Positions 8,341-16,793 of a stretch of DNA of 36,580 bases are shown piece by piece (the first letter of the stretch is position 1; every line of letters begins with the position of its first letter). The notes beneath the pieces were generated by a model. It did not search any database, had not been told where the DNA came from, and saw only the letters and a list, made by a program, of their open reading frames with translations. Source of the stretch: Ruminococcus sp. (GTDB lineage Bacteria > Bacillota > Clostridia > Oscillospirales > Ruminococcaceae); contig JAFXNC010000012.1 of the NCBI GenBank assembly GCA_017529875.1, positions 1 through 36,580 of the forward strand. The letters run 5' to 3'. A program made the position numbers and the translations under genes.

Positions 8341-9018
8341 ATGTGTACCCGTTTCTATGCGGATATGAGATCCCTTTCGGGCTATATTTCCGAAGCCCAG
8401 CAGCGGCGGCTTGCAACAATAATAATGAATACGATGTCACGCCCGGCTGTGATGTCGGGTGAGATCCGTCCCACGGATATGGCGGCGGTGATCGCACCGA
8501 ACAAACAGGGAGAACCGGCTGTGTTCCCGATGATATGGGGCTTTACTCCACGGGCGTCCTCAAAGCCGGTCATCAACTGCCGCATCGAGACCGCAGATCA
8601 AAAAGAACTGTGGAAGGATTCGTGGCAGAGAAGAAGATGCATCATCCCCGCCTCCTGGTACTATGAATGGGGCATCCTGCCCTCGGAAACGGATAACAGA
8701 AGCATAGTGCAGCAGCAGAAACTGAAAAAGACCAAGTTCGCCATTCAGCCGAAAGGTTCAGAGATCACTTATCTTGCCGGACTGTATCGCTTTGAAGAAC
8801 ACAAGGGCAATCAGATCCCGGTGTTTGCTGTGATAACAAGAGAGCCGGTAGCTCCGGTAAGCATGATACACGACAGAATGCCTCTGATACTGAGCAAGGA
8901 AAGTGTGGCTGAATGGATACGCCCGGACGGCGATCCGGCCGGGGTGGTGAAAAAGGCTCTGACGGATCTGGCGATGGAGCCGGGTAGGGATGAACCCGAA
9001 CCGCAGATGTCATTTTAA
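8341..9018 (+). CDS. SRAP-family abasic-site crosslinking protein (YedK/HMCES type)
   Basis: A 225-residue protein of the SOS-response-associated peptidase family. It shields abasic sites in single-stranded DNA by forming a thiazolidine link through the N-terminal Cys. The start is set at the ATG of MCTRFY because Cys2 must become the N-terminus; AGTGAGGTG precedes it. A longer in-frame ATG at 8257 would bury the nucleophile. The conserved residues are visible: Cys2, Asn79-x-Arg81-x-Glu83 (NCRIE), Glu109 in ASWYYEW and His177 in IHDRMPLIL. The length matches the family (about 220). It has no obvious partner gene, and its upstream DNA is debris, so it may rely on a distant or weak promoter. 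Confidence 0.9.
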   Translation: MCTRFYADMRSLSGYISEAQQRRLATIIMNTMSRPAVMSGEIRPTDMAAVIAPNKQGEPAVFPMIWGFTPRASSKPVINCRIETADQKELWKDSWQRRRCIIPASWYYEWGILPSETDNRSIVQQQKLKKTKFAIQPKGSEITYLAGLYRFEEHKGNQIPVFAVITREPVAPVSMIHDRMPLILSKESVAEWIRPDGDPAGVVKKALTDLAMEPGRDEPEPQMSF

Positions 9019-9607
9019 ATCGAATAATATTGATGATAACAAGAACAGAGGCTCTTAAATCATATCGGGGAATATCCCCGACCGCGATGGACCCGGGTCA
9101 TTGACCAGCCCAAATATATATCATCGAATCAGCTTATTCATCTCTCGTTTCTTCAAGTATGTTCATCATAAAGACTGCCTCCAAAAAGCAAAACGCACCT
9201 GTATGACCGCATCATCCGCAGCCTGCAGCAAGTGCGTGATATTCTTTCTCAGGATATGACAGGCTCTCCCGGAGCAGCAAACGCAGATCTTCACAGCCTG
9301 TCAGTCCTTTCTTTGAACAATTAATAATGATCACATCTATAATTATCATGTTGACAATTATATCACAAATAGAGCACTATATTAATAATTGCGTATTTGT
9401 TAAATGTATATTTGTGAATACCGACGGAGATTTTCGGCAAATAATAGTCATTTTGCCAAATTTTTCTTATCTGTCCCTCCGGAAAGCAGATCATACCCCC
9501 GGGCGGATGCGCTCCGGATGCCCTGCCGAACGGAACAGCCCGATATTACGGGCTCTGCCGTCCCGAAATTATTCTGTAAAATTTTGTAAACAACTCAGAC
9601 AAAGCCG

Positions 9608-9636
9608 TTGAAACATTTGACTGTTTGTGGTAAAAC
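9608..9636 (+). promoter_or_regulatory. Weak candidate promoter of the surface protein gene
   Basis: TTGAAA (9608-9613), 17-base spacer, TAAAAC (9631-9636). The -10 box is poor. It is followed at once by the hairpin at 9646, so either the hairpin is a leader structure or this promoter is not real. Confidence 0.35.
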
Positions 9637-9645
9637 TAAATAAAA

Positions 9646-9669
9646 CAGCGGAAACCTCTGCGTTTTTTT
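9646..9669 (+). terminator. Terminator-like hairpin before the surface protein gene
   Basis: CAGCGG (9646-9651), 3-base loop, CCTCTG (9655-9660), one mismatch, then CG and seven T. The stem is short, so strength is doubtful. It lies 43 bases before the start codon. It could end an upstream transcript or act as a leader attenuator. Confidence 0.35.
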
Positions 9670-9711
9670 AGATGATAATGTACATCAATTATGGAAGGAC
9701 AGTGATATAAT

Positions 9712-12171
9712 ATGACAAGAGTTCTCAAGAATAAATTCAAGAAGGCAGTTGCGGGTCTTTGCACAGTGATGATGATAGCGGGAGCAGGTCTCCTGCAGCC
9801 GGCAGCTGATCTGTTCGGGACTGCCCCTGCGGTGTATGCCGAGACGGATGAACAGTATTCGGCCTGTTACTATGTCCGCAGGACCGCCGAGCTCGCGGAC
9901 GCTATCAAAGAGATCAGGGAAGGCAGTCAGAAGACGCATATCGTTTTACTGCAGGATATAACGGTAAGCAGCAGCGATAGTTTTATACGTGACAACAAAG
10001 CCACCGAAAATATCTATTTCGATAATGAAATGATCCTCGATCTGAACGGTCATACCCTGACCTTCAACAGGGACAACCCCTGGTTCGTCTGTAAAACAGA
10101 AGAGGGAACAGGCGGACACCTTACCATAAAGAACGGCTATCTTGTCAATTACTCCGATACTGATGATGCCGAAAAAACAAGGAGCCTGTTCTGCGTCTAT
10201 GACGCGACCCTTATATTTGAAAATGTGAGCATAGTCACCGACAGGGGCGATCTCGTAAGGGACTTTGTCAGGATGAATTTTGATCCGACTTATTATAAGG
10301 ATTCAAATATAGTTATCCGCAGCGGCAGATTCAAGAGCGACCATATCTCCAGGGACGAGGATTTCTACAATCCATTCCATTCCGTCCGGGATGATATCAA
10401 CGAGGAGTATCCTTATGACGGCTTATATACCTACGATGACGGTTCGGGCAATCTGAATCCTGTACATAACTTCAGTGAGCTTTATTGGGGCCGAGACCTT
10501 CCCGCACCTGATAAATGTATAGATATCGTATCAGGCAGCGAATCGGATATCCTTAACGGAAAATGGTGGTACTGCGGCGATTTTAAGACCACAGTTGATG
10601 CAGACAACACCATAAAAGCTGCTTTGCCTCAGGCTTCTGCTCCGACTGCAGCCGAGGGTCTTGTCTATACCGGTAAGCCTCAGGAGCTGCTCACAGCACC
10701 TGCCAGCCCCGCTTTCGCAGGGGGCTCTGAAACGAAGATATACTACTACCTGACCGACGGCAAAATGACAAGTGTACGCAACGCACCTGCCGATTACTGG
10801 AAAGCCGAGCTGCCCAAAGCCACGAATGCCGGCAGCTATAAGGTATGGTACAAGGCAGCAAAGGACGGCGTTATATCCGATGCGAAATGCGTTTCCGTTC
10901 AGATCGCAAAGGCTGAGATCACTGATTACAATGCTCCCGCCATCAAAAGATATGTCAGGAAGGATCCCAACGGCGATACTAAGCTGGTACAGTCAAAAGG
11001 CTCATGCAGTATCGGCAGTATATATTTCAGAGAGGGCGGAGAGCTGTTCATGTGCGATTCTTCCGCCGATACCGAATATGATATCAGCAAGCTCAAAGCG
11101 GGCGATCAGTATATCCCTGCGATCAATTCAGGCAAATCGGTGATCCTCCGGGCAAACCATGTCACAGTGCAGGGCGACCTCGAAGGCACCAAGGAGTATA
11201 ACGGTGACGTTACCCTCATTTCCTACACGAAGGGCACCGATCCGATGGTTTATCTCGAGGTCAACGGCGATGTTTATAACGCCGACGCTTTCAAGGTCAT
11301 ATCCGCTGACCCTAAGAGCAGGAAGCTGGTCATCGCAACAGCTTTCTCCTCTGACATCTGGGACAAGAGCTATTCCGGACCTACTGTCAGCAGCACAGGC
11401 GATTACACCGTCTGGACGAAGATCGCTTCCGGCAATTCCAACTACAAGGACCTCTACCTCGGACCCGATACAGTCACAGTCGTTGACGAGCTGTACGGCT
11501 TCTTCTCAATTCCTGAGAACGTAGTCGTTGTTGACAGCCTCGAAGCAGACGCTAAGCTCATCAAGTCCGAAGGCAGCGGGACCTACAGGATCGATTCGGA
11601 CTGCACGGTCTATGTCCTCTCCGACGACGAGCTGAGATTCTCAAAGGATCCGGGCGGAGTCCTGCTGTCCGCCTCCGGGGAAGACCATACTTACGGAGGA
11701 AAGACCTACAGATATGTCACCGCCCTCAGGACCGATGATGTTCAGCATTGCGGCATCTACGTGCTGGATGCCGTCTATACTGAATATACCGTCACCTGGG
11801 TGGACGGCAACGGAAAGACGCTGAAAACAGATAAGGTCAGATCCGGTTCGGTTCCGGCTTATGACGGCGCAGCACCCACCAAGAAGGACGACGCGAATTA
11901 CACCTATACATTCAGCGGCTGGAGCGACGGCAAAAAGACTTACGGCGTAAATGAGGCCCTGCCGGAAGTCACAGGCGATGTGAAATATACGGCGCAGTTC
12001 ACCAAAGTCAATAAAGGCGCCAACGACCTGTCTCCACGCGAAGCCACTCCCACCGTTGACGGCTTGACCCCCTCTTCAAAGAATCCCGCCACAGGCAAAG
12101 CTGTCTATCTGCTTGGAACAACAGCCCTGATCGCAGCGGTATTATTAGTTGTTTTAAAAAAGAGAAAATAA
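9712..12171 (+). CDS. Secreted cell-wall-anchored protein with InlB-type repeat
   Basis: An 819-residue surface protein. A signal peptide occupies 1-43 (cleavage after AVYA). The N-terminal third has a beta-helix-like pattern (ADAIKEI, IVLLQDI, LDLNGHTLTF, HLTIKNGYL). The middle is of unknown fold. Residues about 688-767 form one Listeria-Bacteroides/InlB B-type repeat (WVDGNGKTL, FSGWSDGKKTYG, YTAQF). The C-terminus is a sortase sorting signal: NPATG at 791-795, a hydrophobic stretch and the tail KKRK. It would be exported by Sec and linked to the wall by a sortase recognising NPxTG-like motifs. The only sortase seen in this window is a broken fragment at 32932. It probably takes part in adhesion or substrate binding, but the ligand is unknown. 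It stands alone, with AGGAC as ribosome site. Confidence 0.85.
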   Translation: MTRVLKNKFKKAVAGLCTVMMIAGAGLLQPAADLFGTAPAVYAETDEQYSACYYVRRTAELADAIKEIREGSQKTHIVLLQDITVSSSDSFIRDNKATENIYFDNEMILDLNGHTLTFNRDNPWFVCKTEEGTGGHLTIKNGYLVNYSDTDDAEKTRSLFCVYDATLIFENVSIVTDRGDLVRDFVRMNFDPTYYKDSNIVIRSGRFKSDHISRDEDFYNPFHSVRDDINEEYPYDGLYTYDDGSGNLNPVHNFSELYWGRDLPAPDKCIDIVSGSESDILNGKWWYCGDFKTTVDADNTIKAALPQASAPTAAEGLVYTGKPQELLTAPASPAFAGGSETKIYYYLTDGKMTSVRNAPADYWKAELPKATNAGSYKVWYKAAKDGVISDAKCVSVQIAKAEITDYNAPAIKRYVRKDPNGDTKLVQSKGSCSIGSIYFREGGELFMCDSSADTEYDISKLKAGDQYIPAINSGKSVILRANHVTVQGDLEGTKEYNGDVTLISYTKGTDPMVYLEVNGDVYNADAFKVISADPKSRKLVIATAFSSDIWDKSYSGPTVSSTGDYTVWTKIASGNSNYKDLYLGPDTVTVVDELYGFFSIPENVVVVDSLEADAKLIKSEGSGTYRIDSDCTVYVLSDDELRFSKDPGGVLLSASGEDHTYGGKTYRYVTALRTDDVQHCGIYVLDAVYTEYTVTWVDGNGKTLKTDKVRSGSVPAYDGAAPTKKDDANYTYTFSGWSDGKKTYGVNEALPEVTGDVKYTAQFTKVNKGANDLSPREATPTVDGLTPSSKNPATGKAVYLLGTTALIAAVLLVVLKKRK

Positions 12172-12207
12172 GCCATATATGACCGTATGGTAAACTGCGT
12201 TGTTTTC

Positions 12208-12236
12208 TTGACTTTTCTGACTTTGTGCGGTATAAA
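12208..12236 (+). promoter_or_regulatory. Sigma-A promoter of the zinc-ribbon gene
   Basis: TTGACT (12208-12213), 17-base spacer, TATAAA (12231-12236), about 78 bases before the start codon. Confidence 0.75.
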
Positions 12237-12313
12237 AAATACAAGTACTTTGAAAGCGACTTTCCCTAAAGAGGATCTTCTGTCCGTTAAGAAAACAATT
12301 AGGAGATGATAAT

Positions 12314-12547
12314 ATGAAATGTCCGTACTGCGGAAAAATGATGGAGATCGGGATGATACAGAGCCCACGTGAGCTTGCATGGAAAAAAGGAGAAGAAAGA
12401 ACAGTCAGGAGAGCTGCTGCATTTGAGGGTTCTGTGATCCTTTCAAAAGCAGATCTGTTCTCCGGTTCGGCTGTCAAGGCCTGGAATTGCGTTGATTGCA
12501 GGAAGATAGTTATTGATTATAAGGTTTCACCGGATATGAACAGGTAG
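12314..12547 (+). CDS. Small zinc-ribbon protein (DUF6487-like)
   Basis: A 77-residue protein with two cysteine pairs at its ends, CPYCGK at residues 3-8 and WNCVDCRK near 57-64, which make one zinc ribbon. The middle holds a hydrophobic-basic segment. It resembles the short domain annotated as DUF6487/PF20097 in Clostridia; function unknown. AGGAGA lies 7 bases before the ATG, its own promoter lies upstream and a strong terminator downstream, so it is an independent single gene. Confidence 0.8.
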   Translation: MKCPYCGKMMEIGMIQSPRELAWKKGEERTVRRAAAFEGSVILSKADLFSGSAVKAWNCVDCRKIVIDYKVSPDMNR

Positions 12548-12615
12548 AGACCTCAAGACCGACAAAGCACTTCCTTCTTATCCATATCAGCTGCCAAGTA
12601 ATACTGTCCCATAAT

Positions 12616-12655
12616 AAACCTCCTGCGGCTTCTGCTGCGCCGCAGGAGGTTTTTA
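12616..12655. terminator. Strong bidirectional terminator
   Basis: A 14-base perfect arm (12616-12629) pairs with 12639-12652 around a 9-base loop. T runs lie on the plus side and, through the AAA start, more weakly on the minus side. It separates the zinc-ribbon gene from the minus-strand AraC remnant. Confidence 0.9.
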
Positions 12656-12691
12656 TTATTGTACGTTTCGGGCGGAGAGGTCCGGACAGCC

Positions 12692-12949
12692 TTACAGCTT
12701 CAGCACCGCCTGTATGCGGGTCCTTTCGTCCAGGTTCCTGCGGTAGTCGCTGGGGCTCATGCCCATCTCCCGCCGGAATGATTCGGCATAGTAGCTCGCG
12801 CCCGAAAAACCGCAGGCAAGGCCTATCTCTGTGACGGTCATATCTGTTCCTTTAAGCAGCTCGATGCTCTTTTTCAGGCGGTATTCGTTGAGGTACTTCA
12901 TGGGAGGAGTGAACAGGAACCGCTCGAACATATTGCCGCAGCAGGTCAT
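12692..12949 (-). pseudogene. AraC-family regulator, C-terminal DNA-binding remnant
   Basis: 85 codons matching the C-terminal half of the AraC/XylS double helix-turn-helix domain. The YLNEYRLKKSIELL helix, then VTEIGLACGFSGASYYAESF and the closing GMSPSDYRR motif are intact. The N-terminal sensor and most of the first helix-turn-helix are missing. Codon similarity ends near 12940, exactly where plus-strand ABC-2 permease sequence begins, so the gene was cut by a deletion or rearrangement. No promoter or ribosome site serves the remaining piece. Confidence 0.85.
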
Positions 12950-13199
12950 CGTTCTGCTCCTCTCCGGTGCGACGATACCCCTCGCCTTCTTCCCCGAGGG
13001 TCTGCGCAGGGTGATCGACTTCCTGCCTTTCCAGTCGATCTACAACGCACCCCTGACCATCCTGCTCAAAGCCGATCCCTCGCCCTCAGATGTGCTGCCC
13101 GCCATAGGCATACAGCTTCTGTGGGCGGTCGGGATGACAGTCGCAGGCTGTCTGTTCTGAAAGCGTTCCCTCAGACAGATAACCGTCAACGGCGGCTGA
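12940..13199 (+). pseudogene. ABC-2 family permease (PF06182-like), 3' remnant with nonsense codon
   Basis: The plus frame from about 12940 encodes the last third of a membrane subunit of the DUF990/ABC2_membrane_6 family, with IPLAFFPEGLRRVIDFLPFQ as diagnostic segment. The 5' two thirds are gone. In addition, TGA at 13158-13160 interrupts the frame. Reading on gives KRSLRQITVNGG and a stop at 13197-13199, the usual C-terminal pattern of this family, where a Trp is expected at the TGA. So a TGG to TGA change is likely. The downstream partner gene starts 43 bases later. Together they were once the paired permeases of an ABC exporter. Confidence 0.8.
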
Positions 13200-13242
13200 T
13201 ACAGACCCCGATAAGGGGATACATATAAGGAGACAAAAGAAA

Positions 13243-13554
13243 ATGAAAAGAAAAGGACTTCGCTTTTATCTGCGCATCTATTTCAAGATACTTGCGCAGG
13301 ATCTGAAAAGCAAGATGAGCTACCGCGCTGTCTTTATCATATCGACTCTCGGTATGATATTCACCAACATCGCGGGGTTCGTCAGCTTCTGGATACTCTT
13401 CCGCAATTTTCCGTCCATAAGCGGTTACAGCTACTACGAGATGCTGTTCCTCTACGGTTTCTCGCTCATATCCATAACCCCCACCCAGTATCCGGGCTGT
13501 TTTTCAAGAGCAAATGCATCGGTCAGCGCTGTTATATCAGCAAATAATGCTTGA
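13243..13554 (+). pseudogene. Second ABC-2 family permease, 5' remnant
   Basis: 103 codons with a good ribosome site (AAGGAGA) and an N-terminus typical of the partner subunit of DUF990-type ABC-2 exporters: a basic cytoplasmic start, a hydrophobic helix with a GFVSFWILF segment, and the motif MLFLYGFSLISITPTQ. Full-length members have about 260 residues. After TPTQ (near 13487) the similarity ends and an unrelated tail of about 20 codons follows. The remaining five helices are lost. It could still be translated but cannot form a transporter. Confidence 0.8.
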
Positions 13555-13635
13555 AAAAGTGTTTTATATGACTTTGCAAATGGGCGGTGTTTGCGATCAC
13601 GAACGTCGGCTTTGGGACATTTTTTCTAAAAACGC

Positions 13636-13664
13636 TTGATTTGCTCGGGGAAATGTGTTATAAT
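13636..13664 (+). promoter_or_regulatory. Sigma-A promoter of the VOC-acyltransferase operon
   Basis: TTGATT (13636-13641), 17-base spacer, TATAAT (13659-13664) within GTGTTATAAT. The NRPS promoter at 20296 has the same -10 context. Confidence 0.85.
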
Positions 13665-13712
13665 TATACAAATTGAGCAGCGCGGCCTGCAAAACAGAAA
13701 AGAGGCAGATCT

Positions 13713-14081
13713 ATGAAGATAACAAATTTCAGCCCGATCATCGTTACCAGAGACGCGAAGTCTGTGACCGAGCTTTTTGAAGCCCTCGGATTTGAGCATC
13801 GGCACCGGAAGGAAGGCGTGGGCGACGGAAAGGTGAACGTCTGCGATATGAAGCATTCTGACGGCTTCCGGGTGGATGTGGCTCAGACCGACGGCCTTCC
13901 TCAGGATCAGACCCTTATCAGGATGAATGTGGATAATATCGAAGAAGCCTTGGAGCTTCTTGCCGCTCACGGATTCAAGAACCCCCTCGGGAACGAGATC
14001 GAAGACAGCGGCTCGTCAAGGACTGCGCTGATGGTCTCGCCATCAGGCTTTGCTGTCCGGGTCATCCAGCATACAAAATAA
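13713..14081 (+). CDS. VOC-superfamily (glyoxalase/bleomycin-resistance fold) protein
   Basis: A 122-residue protein with two beta-alpha-beta-beta-beta units. The opening FSPIIVTRDAKSVTELFEALGF and the closing SPSGFAVRVIQ are typical of vicinal-oxygen-chelate proteins. Members include glyoxalases, dioxygenases and drug-binding resistance proteins. I cannot name a substrate and the metal ligands are not clear. It is the first gene after the promoter at 13636, with AGAGGCAG as ribosome site and 16 bases to the next gene, so it probably leads an operon running to 17809. Confidence 0.8.
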   Translation: MKITNFSPIIVTRDAKSVTELFEALGFEHRHRKEGVGDGKVNVCDMKHSDGFRVDVAQTDGLPQDQTLIRMNVDNIEEALELLAAHGFKNPLGNEIEDSGSSRTALMVSPSGFAVRVIQHTK

Positions 14082-14097
14082 GAAAAGGAGAAACACT

Positions 14098-14313
14098 ATG
14101 AAGGTCAAGCCATTGTTACTTACAGCCCTGCTTGCCGTGTCATTATCCTTAGGCGGGTGCGGTAATAATGACACCGATCCGAGCAGCAAAAAGGAAACAG
14201 CTGCAAGTGCCACCGACGTCCGGGATATCCTCTCGCCGAGAGAGCGAATGGGTGAGGGACCCTCCGATTCCCCGGACTGGGTGAAGATGGACGCACTGGG
14301 CGCGAAGTTCTGA
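14098..14313 (+). CDS. Very small lipoprotein of unknown function
   Basis: A 71-residue protein with a short signal peptide and a lipobox (LGGC, Cys at about residue 21), then only some 50 polar residues. The start at 14098 follows AAAAGGAG. A longer in-frame reading from 14050 overlaps the preceding gene and has no ribosome site. No domain is recognised. The length is too short for a binding protein. It could be a truncated lipoprotein or a membrane-anchored tag. Confidence 0.65.
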   Translation: MKVKPLLLTALLAVSLSLGGCGNNDTDPSSKKETAASATDVRDILSPRERMGEGPSDSPDWVKMDALGAKF

Positions 14314-14348
14314 GCCCGGATACTACACAGCAAAGCGAGTGAACTCCA

Positions 14349-15617
14349 ATGGAATACAAAGCAAACAATCTGATATACGCAGCTGACGGAGAGCTTCTCA
14401 ACACTCTGAGATGCTGCATCGAGATGACCGAGCCGGTGGACGCCGGGGCTCTGCGGGAGGCCGCAGACCTTGCCATAGGGCGCTATCCGTATTTTTCAGT
14501 CAAGCTGGTGCGCAAGGGGGAGGAATATGTCCTGCTCCGCAACGATGCGCCCCTGCCTGTGACCCCCGGCGGCAGAGCCATACCCCTTGGGGGCAGCGAG
14601 AGCAGCGGGCATCTGCTGGCGCTGGCTTACGACGACTGCCGGATATATGTGGACACATCCCATTTCATCACCGACGGCAACGGCCTTTTCCCTTTTATCA
14701 AGACCCTGCTGTACTGCTATCTCCATAAGCTCCACCCTGAGGAATTATTCGACACCTCAGGCATCGCCCTGCCGGACAGCGACATCCCGGAGGACGAAGC
14801 TGACGATTACCCCTTCCCCGATGAGCCTCTGCCCCTGTCGCCTCTGGGCTCGGATGAGCGCCCGGAGGAGGTCTTTCAGGCGGACGGCCTGCCGGAGGGT
14901 TATCAGAACCGTGATAACTGGACGTCCTTCCGGGTAAAGGTCGATCAGAAGGACATGATGAAATACATCTCCAGCGTTGACGGCAGCCCTGCCACCTTCG
15001 TTTCGTCGGTAATGTACCGGGCTATCTCCCAGGTGCATCCCGATGCGGAGCTGCCCATAGTCTGCGGTATGCAGCATCAGTACAGGCGGGCTCTCGGCAA
15101 GCCCAGCAGCCACCTCTGCCATGTGAACATAGTACCCATAACCTACACCGACAGGGTACGTCACAGAGGCATAGAGCTGCTCAACACCATGGCACGCGGC
15201 ACCCTTATACTCCGGGCCGACGATGCCAACGACCGCAAGAGCGTCAACGCTCACATAATAAACGAGAACAAGCTCAAGGACCTGACCCTCGCCGAAAAGC
15301 ACGACCACATGAAGGCCTTCTTCCTTGACGGCATAGGCCGCAACACCTTCGAGGTCAGCTATACAGGGCGGGTGCCCTTCTGCGGGCTGGATAAGTATAT
15401 AGTCTCCTTCACGCCCATGCTCGACATGAGCCTGAGCGGGGGCATATCCGTGGAGATATTCTCTGTAAGAGACGATTTCTGCATCAACATCATGCAGCGA
15501 AACGACGACAGCAGATACGCCGAGCAGTTCGCCTGTCTGCTCAGACAGAACGGTATAGACAGCGTGTGGGACGCCCCGGAGCATTTCGAGATAAACGACT
15601 TTGTGCTTCCGGAATAA
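14349..15617 (+). CDS. Stand-alone condensation-superfamily acyltransferase (alcohol acetyltransferase-like)
   Basis: A 422-residue protein of the CoA-dependent acyltransferase/NRPS condensation fold. The catalytic motif HFITDG has His105 and Asp109-Gly110 and lacks the first His of the HHxxxDG form. The FSVKLVR, LCHVNIVPI and VSYTGRVPF stretches fit the N- and C-lobes of alcohol acetyltransferase-like enzymes (PF07247 group). Such enzymes move an acyl group from CoA or a carrier to an alcohol or amine. It sits 28 bases before a metallophosphoesterase gene, in the operon just upstream of the NRPS island. A link to acylation of the NRPS product is conceivable but unproven. It may equally modify a lipid or glycan. 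Confidence 0.75.
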   Translation: MEYKANNLIYAADGELLNTLRCCIEMTEPVDAGALREAADLAIGRYPYFSVKLVRKGEEYVLLRNDAPLPVTPGGRAIPLGGSESSGHLLALAYDDCRIYVDTSHFITDGNGLFPFIKTLLYCYLHKLHPEELFDTSGIALPDSDIPEDEADDYPFPDEPLPLSPLGSDERPEEVFQADGLPEGYQNRDNWTSFRVKVDQKDMMKYISSVDGSPATFVSSVMYRAISQVHPDAELPIVCGMQHQYRRALGKPSSHLCHVNIVPITYTDRVRHRGIELLNTMARGTLILRADDANDRKSVNAHIINENKLKDLTLAEKHDHMKAFFLDGIGRNTFEVSYTGRVPFCGLDKYIVSFTPMLDMSLSGGISVEIFSVRDDFCINIMQRNDDSRYAEQFACLLRQNGIDSVWDAPEHFEINDFVLPE

Positions 15618-15644
15618 ACAAGCCATAACGTCAGGGGAGGGAAC

Positions 15645-16793
15645 ATGAAAAAGCAGCTTTTATCCATGCTCACGGCGGCAGCGGTGATGATATCTCTTGC
15701 GGGCTGCTCGGATCCGCAGAAGTCCTCCGAGCATCTTGAAGACTATGTCTTCGCCCTCGAATATCACGACAACTACAACATATTGCAGCTCACGGATATC
15801 CACTGGAACGTCAATTCCTCGGTGCAGTCCTCGAAGACCTATCTCGACAAGCTGCTTTCGGAGGCGGATGCCCACATCAAATCCGCTCAGGGCGCAGACG
15901 CAGGTATAGACTTGGTGGAGCTCACCGGCGATATGTTCATGCTGGCGAATAATTATCACCTTGATAAATTTGTTGAGTATTTTGAGGAGAAGGCAAAGGA
16001 ATACGGTTTCGTATACGCGCCGGTGTGGGGCAATCACGACCGCCACGCCCTCTACGATCCCAAGACCCTTGCGGAGAAGTTCCGCAGCGCTGAGCATTGT
16101 ATCTACTTCGAGCCCGACGACGATCTCTACGGCAGGAGCAATTACATAATCGACCTCACCGAGGACGGCACCAAGAATACCCCTGCGGTGTGGATGCTGG
16201 CGCAGATAGATTCGGGAGCGGGCTTCTCCGAGACGGAGCTCAACCTTGCCATTGACGACGACTATATCCGTCCCGAGCAGACGGAATGGTTCCTCAAAGA
16301 GCATGAGCTTGCCGGGGAGGATGTCCCGGTCATAGCCTACTACCACATTCCCCAGGACGAGAACCGGAAGGCCTGGCTCGCCGTCACCGAGGAGGGCAAG
16401 GATCTCAAAAACAAGTTCTTCAAGCTGGAGGGCTTCGCCGACAACGGCAAGGAGCGATTCGCCAGCGACTTCATCGACCGGGCAAAGGAGCACAACCTGA
16501 AAGCCGCCTTTATGGGTCACGCCCACAATGTTGACTGGACGGTTGAATATGAGGGCGTTGTTATCGGCCTCGGCGTCAAGACAGGCGGGGAGCTTTACTA
16601 TGCCCATATCGACACCGCCTCCGAGGACAAGGATATGCAGGCAGGGCTGGCCTCCACCGGCATCACCGAGAATTTCGACCTTATGGGAGCCTCGCTGGTG
16701 ACCCTCACCGGCAGGGACGGCTCCTTCGACCTTGAGCACCTCTATTTTAACGAAAGGGAAGCCGGAGACTTTTCCGCTTGGGTGAAATGGTGA
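15645..16793 (+). CDS. Metallophosphoesterase lipoprotein (calcineurin-like)
   Basis: A 382-residue exported lipoprotein with lipobox LAGC (Cys21). The metallophosphoesterase motifs occur in order: LTDIHW, ELTGDMF, WGNHDRH, YYHIP and GHAHN, which hold the two-metal centre. The family hydrolyses phosphomonoesters, phosphodiesters or pyrophosphates; the substrate of this one is unknown, and the lipid anchor puts it outside the membrane. GGGGAGGGA serves as ribosome site. Its stop overlaps the next start (TGATG), so translation is coupled to the membrane protein that follows. Length and motifs are complete. Confidence 0.88.
   Translation: MKKQLLSMLTAAAVMISLAGCSDPQKSSEHLEDYVFALEYHDNYNILQLTDIHWNVNSSVQSSKTYLDKLLSEADAHIKSAQGADAGIDLVELTGDMFMLANNYHLDKFVEYFEEKAKEYGFVYAPVWGNHDRHALYDPKTLAEKFRSAEHCIYFEPDDDLYGRSNYIIDLTEDGTKNTPAVWMLAQIDSGAGFSETELNLAIDDDYIRPEQTEWFLKEHELAGEDVPVIAYYHIPQDENRKAWLAVTEEGKDLKNKFFKLEGFADNGKERFASDFIDRAKEHNLKAAFMGHAHNVDWTVEYEGVVIGLGVKTGGELYYAHIDTASEDKDMQAGLASTGITENFDLMGASLVTLTGRDGSFDLEHLYFNEREAGDFSAWVKW

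Larger units (their letters stand above)
9019..9711. other. Long intergenic region
   Basis: About 690 bases with no confident gene. It holds a short palindrome (9064-9080, TCGGGG/CCCCGA) without a T run. It also has a 50-codon open stretch at 9172-9324 (segment LYDRIIRSLQQVRDILSQDM) that looks like a gene remnant but has no start signal. The putative promoter and hairpin in front of the next gene also lie here. No known riboswitch core was recognised. Confidence 0.45.

Noticed and set aside
9440..9600. Possible riboswitch (cyclic-di-GMP or similar) upstream of the surface protein
   Set aside because: The conserved core sequences of the classes I know were not found; GC-rich short palindromes alone are not enough.
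9404..9611. Small plus-strand frames before the surface protein gene
   Set aside because: No ribosome site and no protein-like pattern; the region looks like leader or intergenic DNA.
15660..16739. Long minus-strand frame opposite the metallophosphoesterase gene
   Set aside because: It has no ribosome site or recognisable domain, and the plus strand encodes a complete, motif-bearing protein; it is an antisense shadow of high-GC codons.
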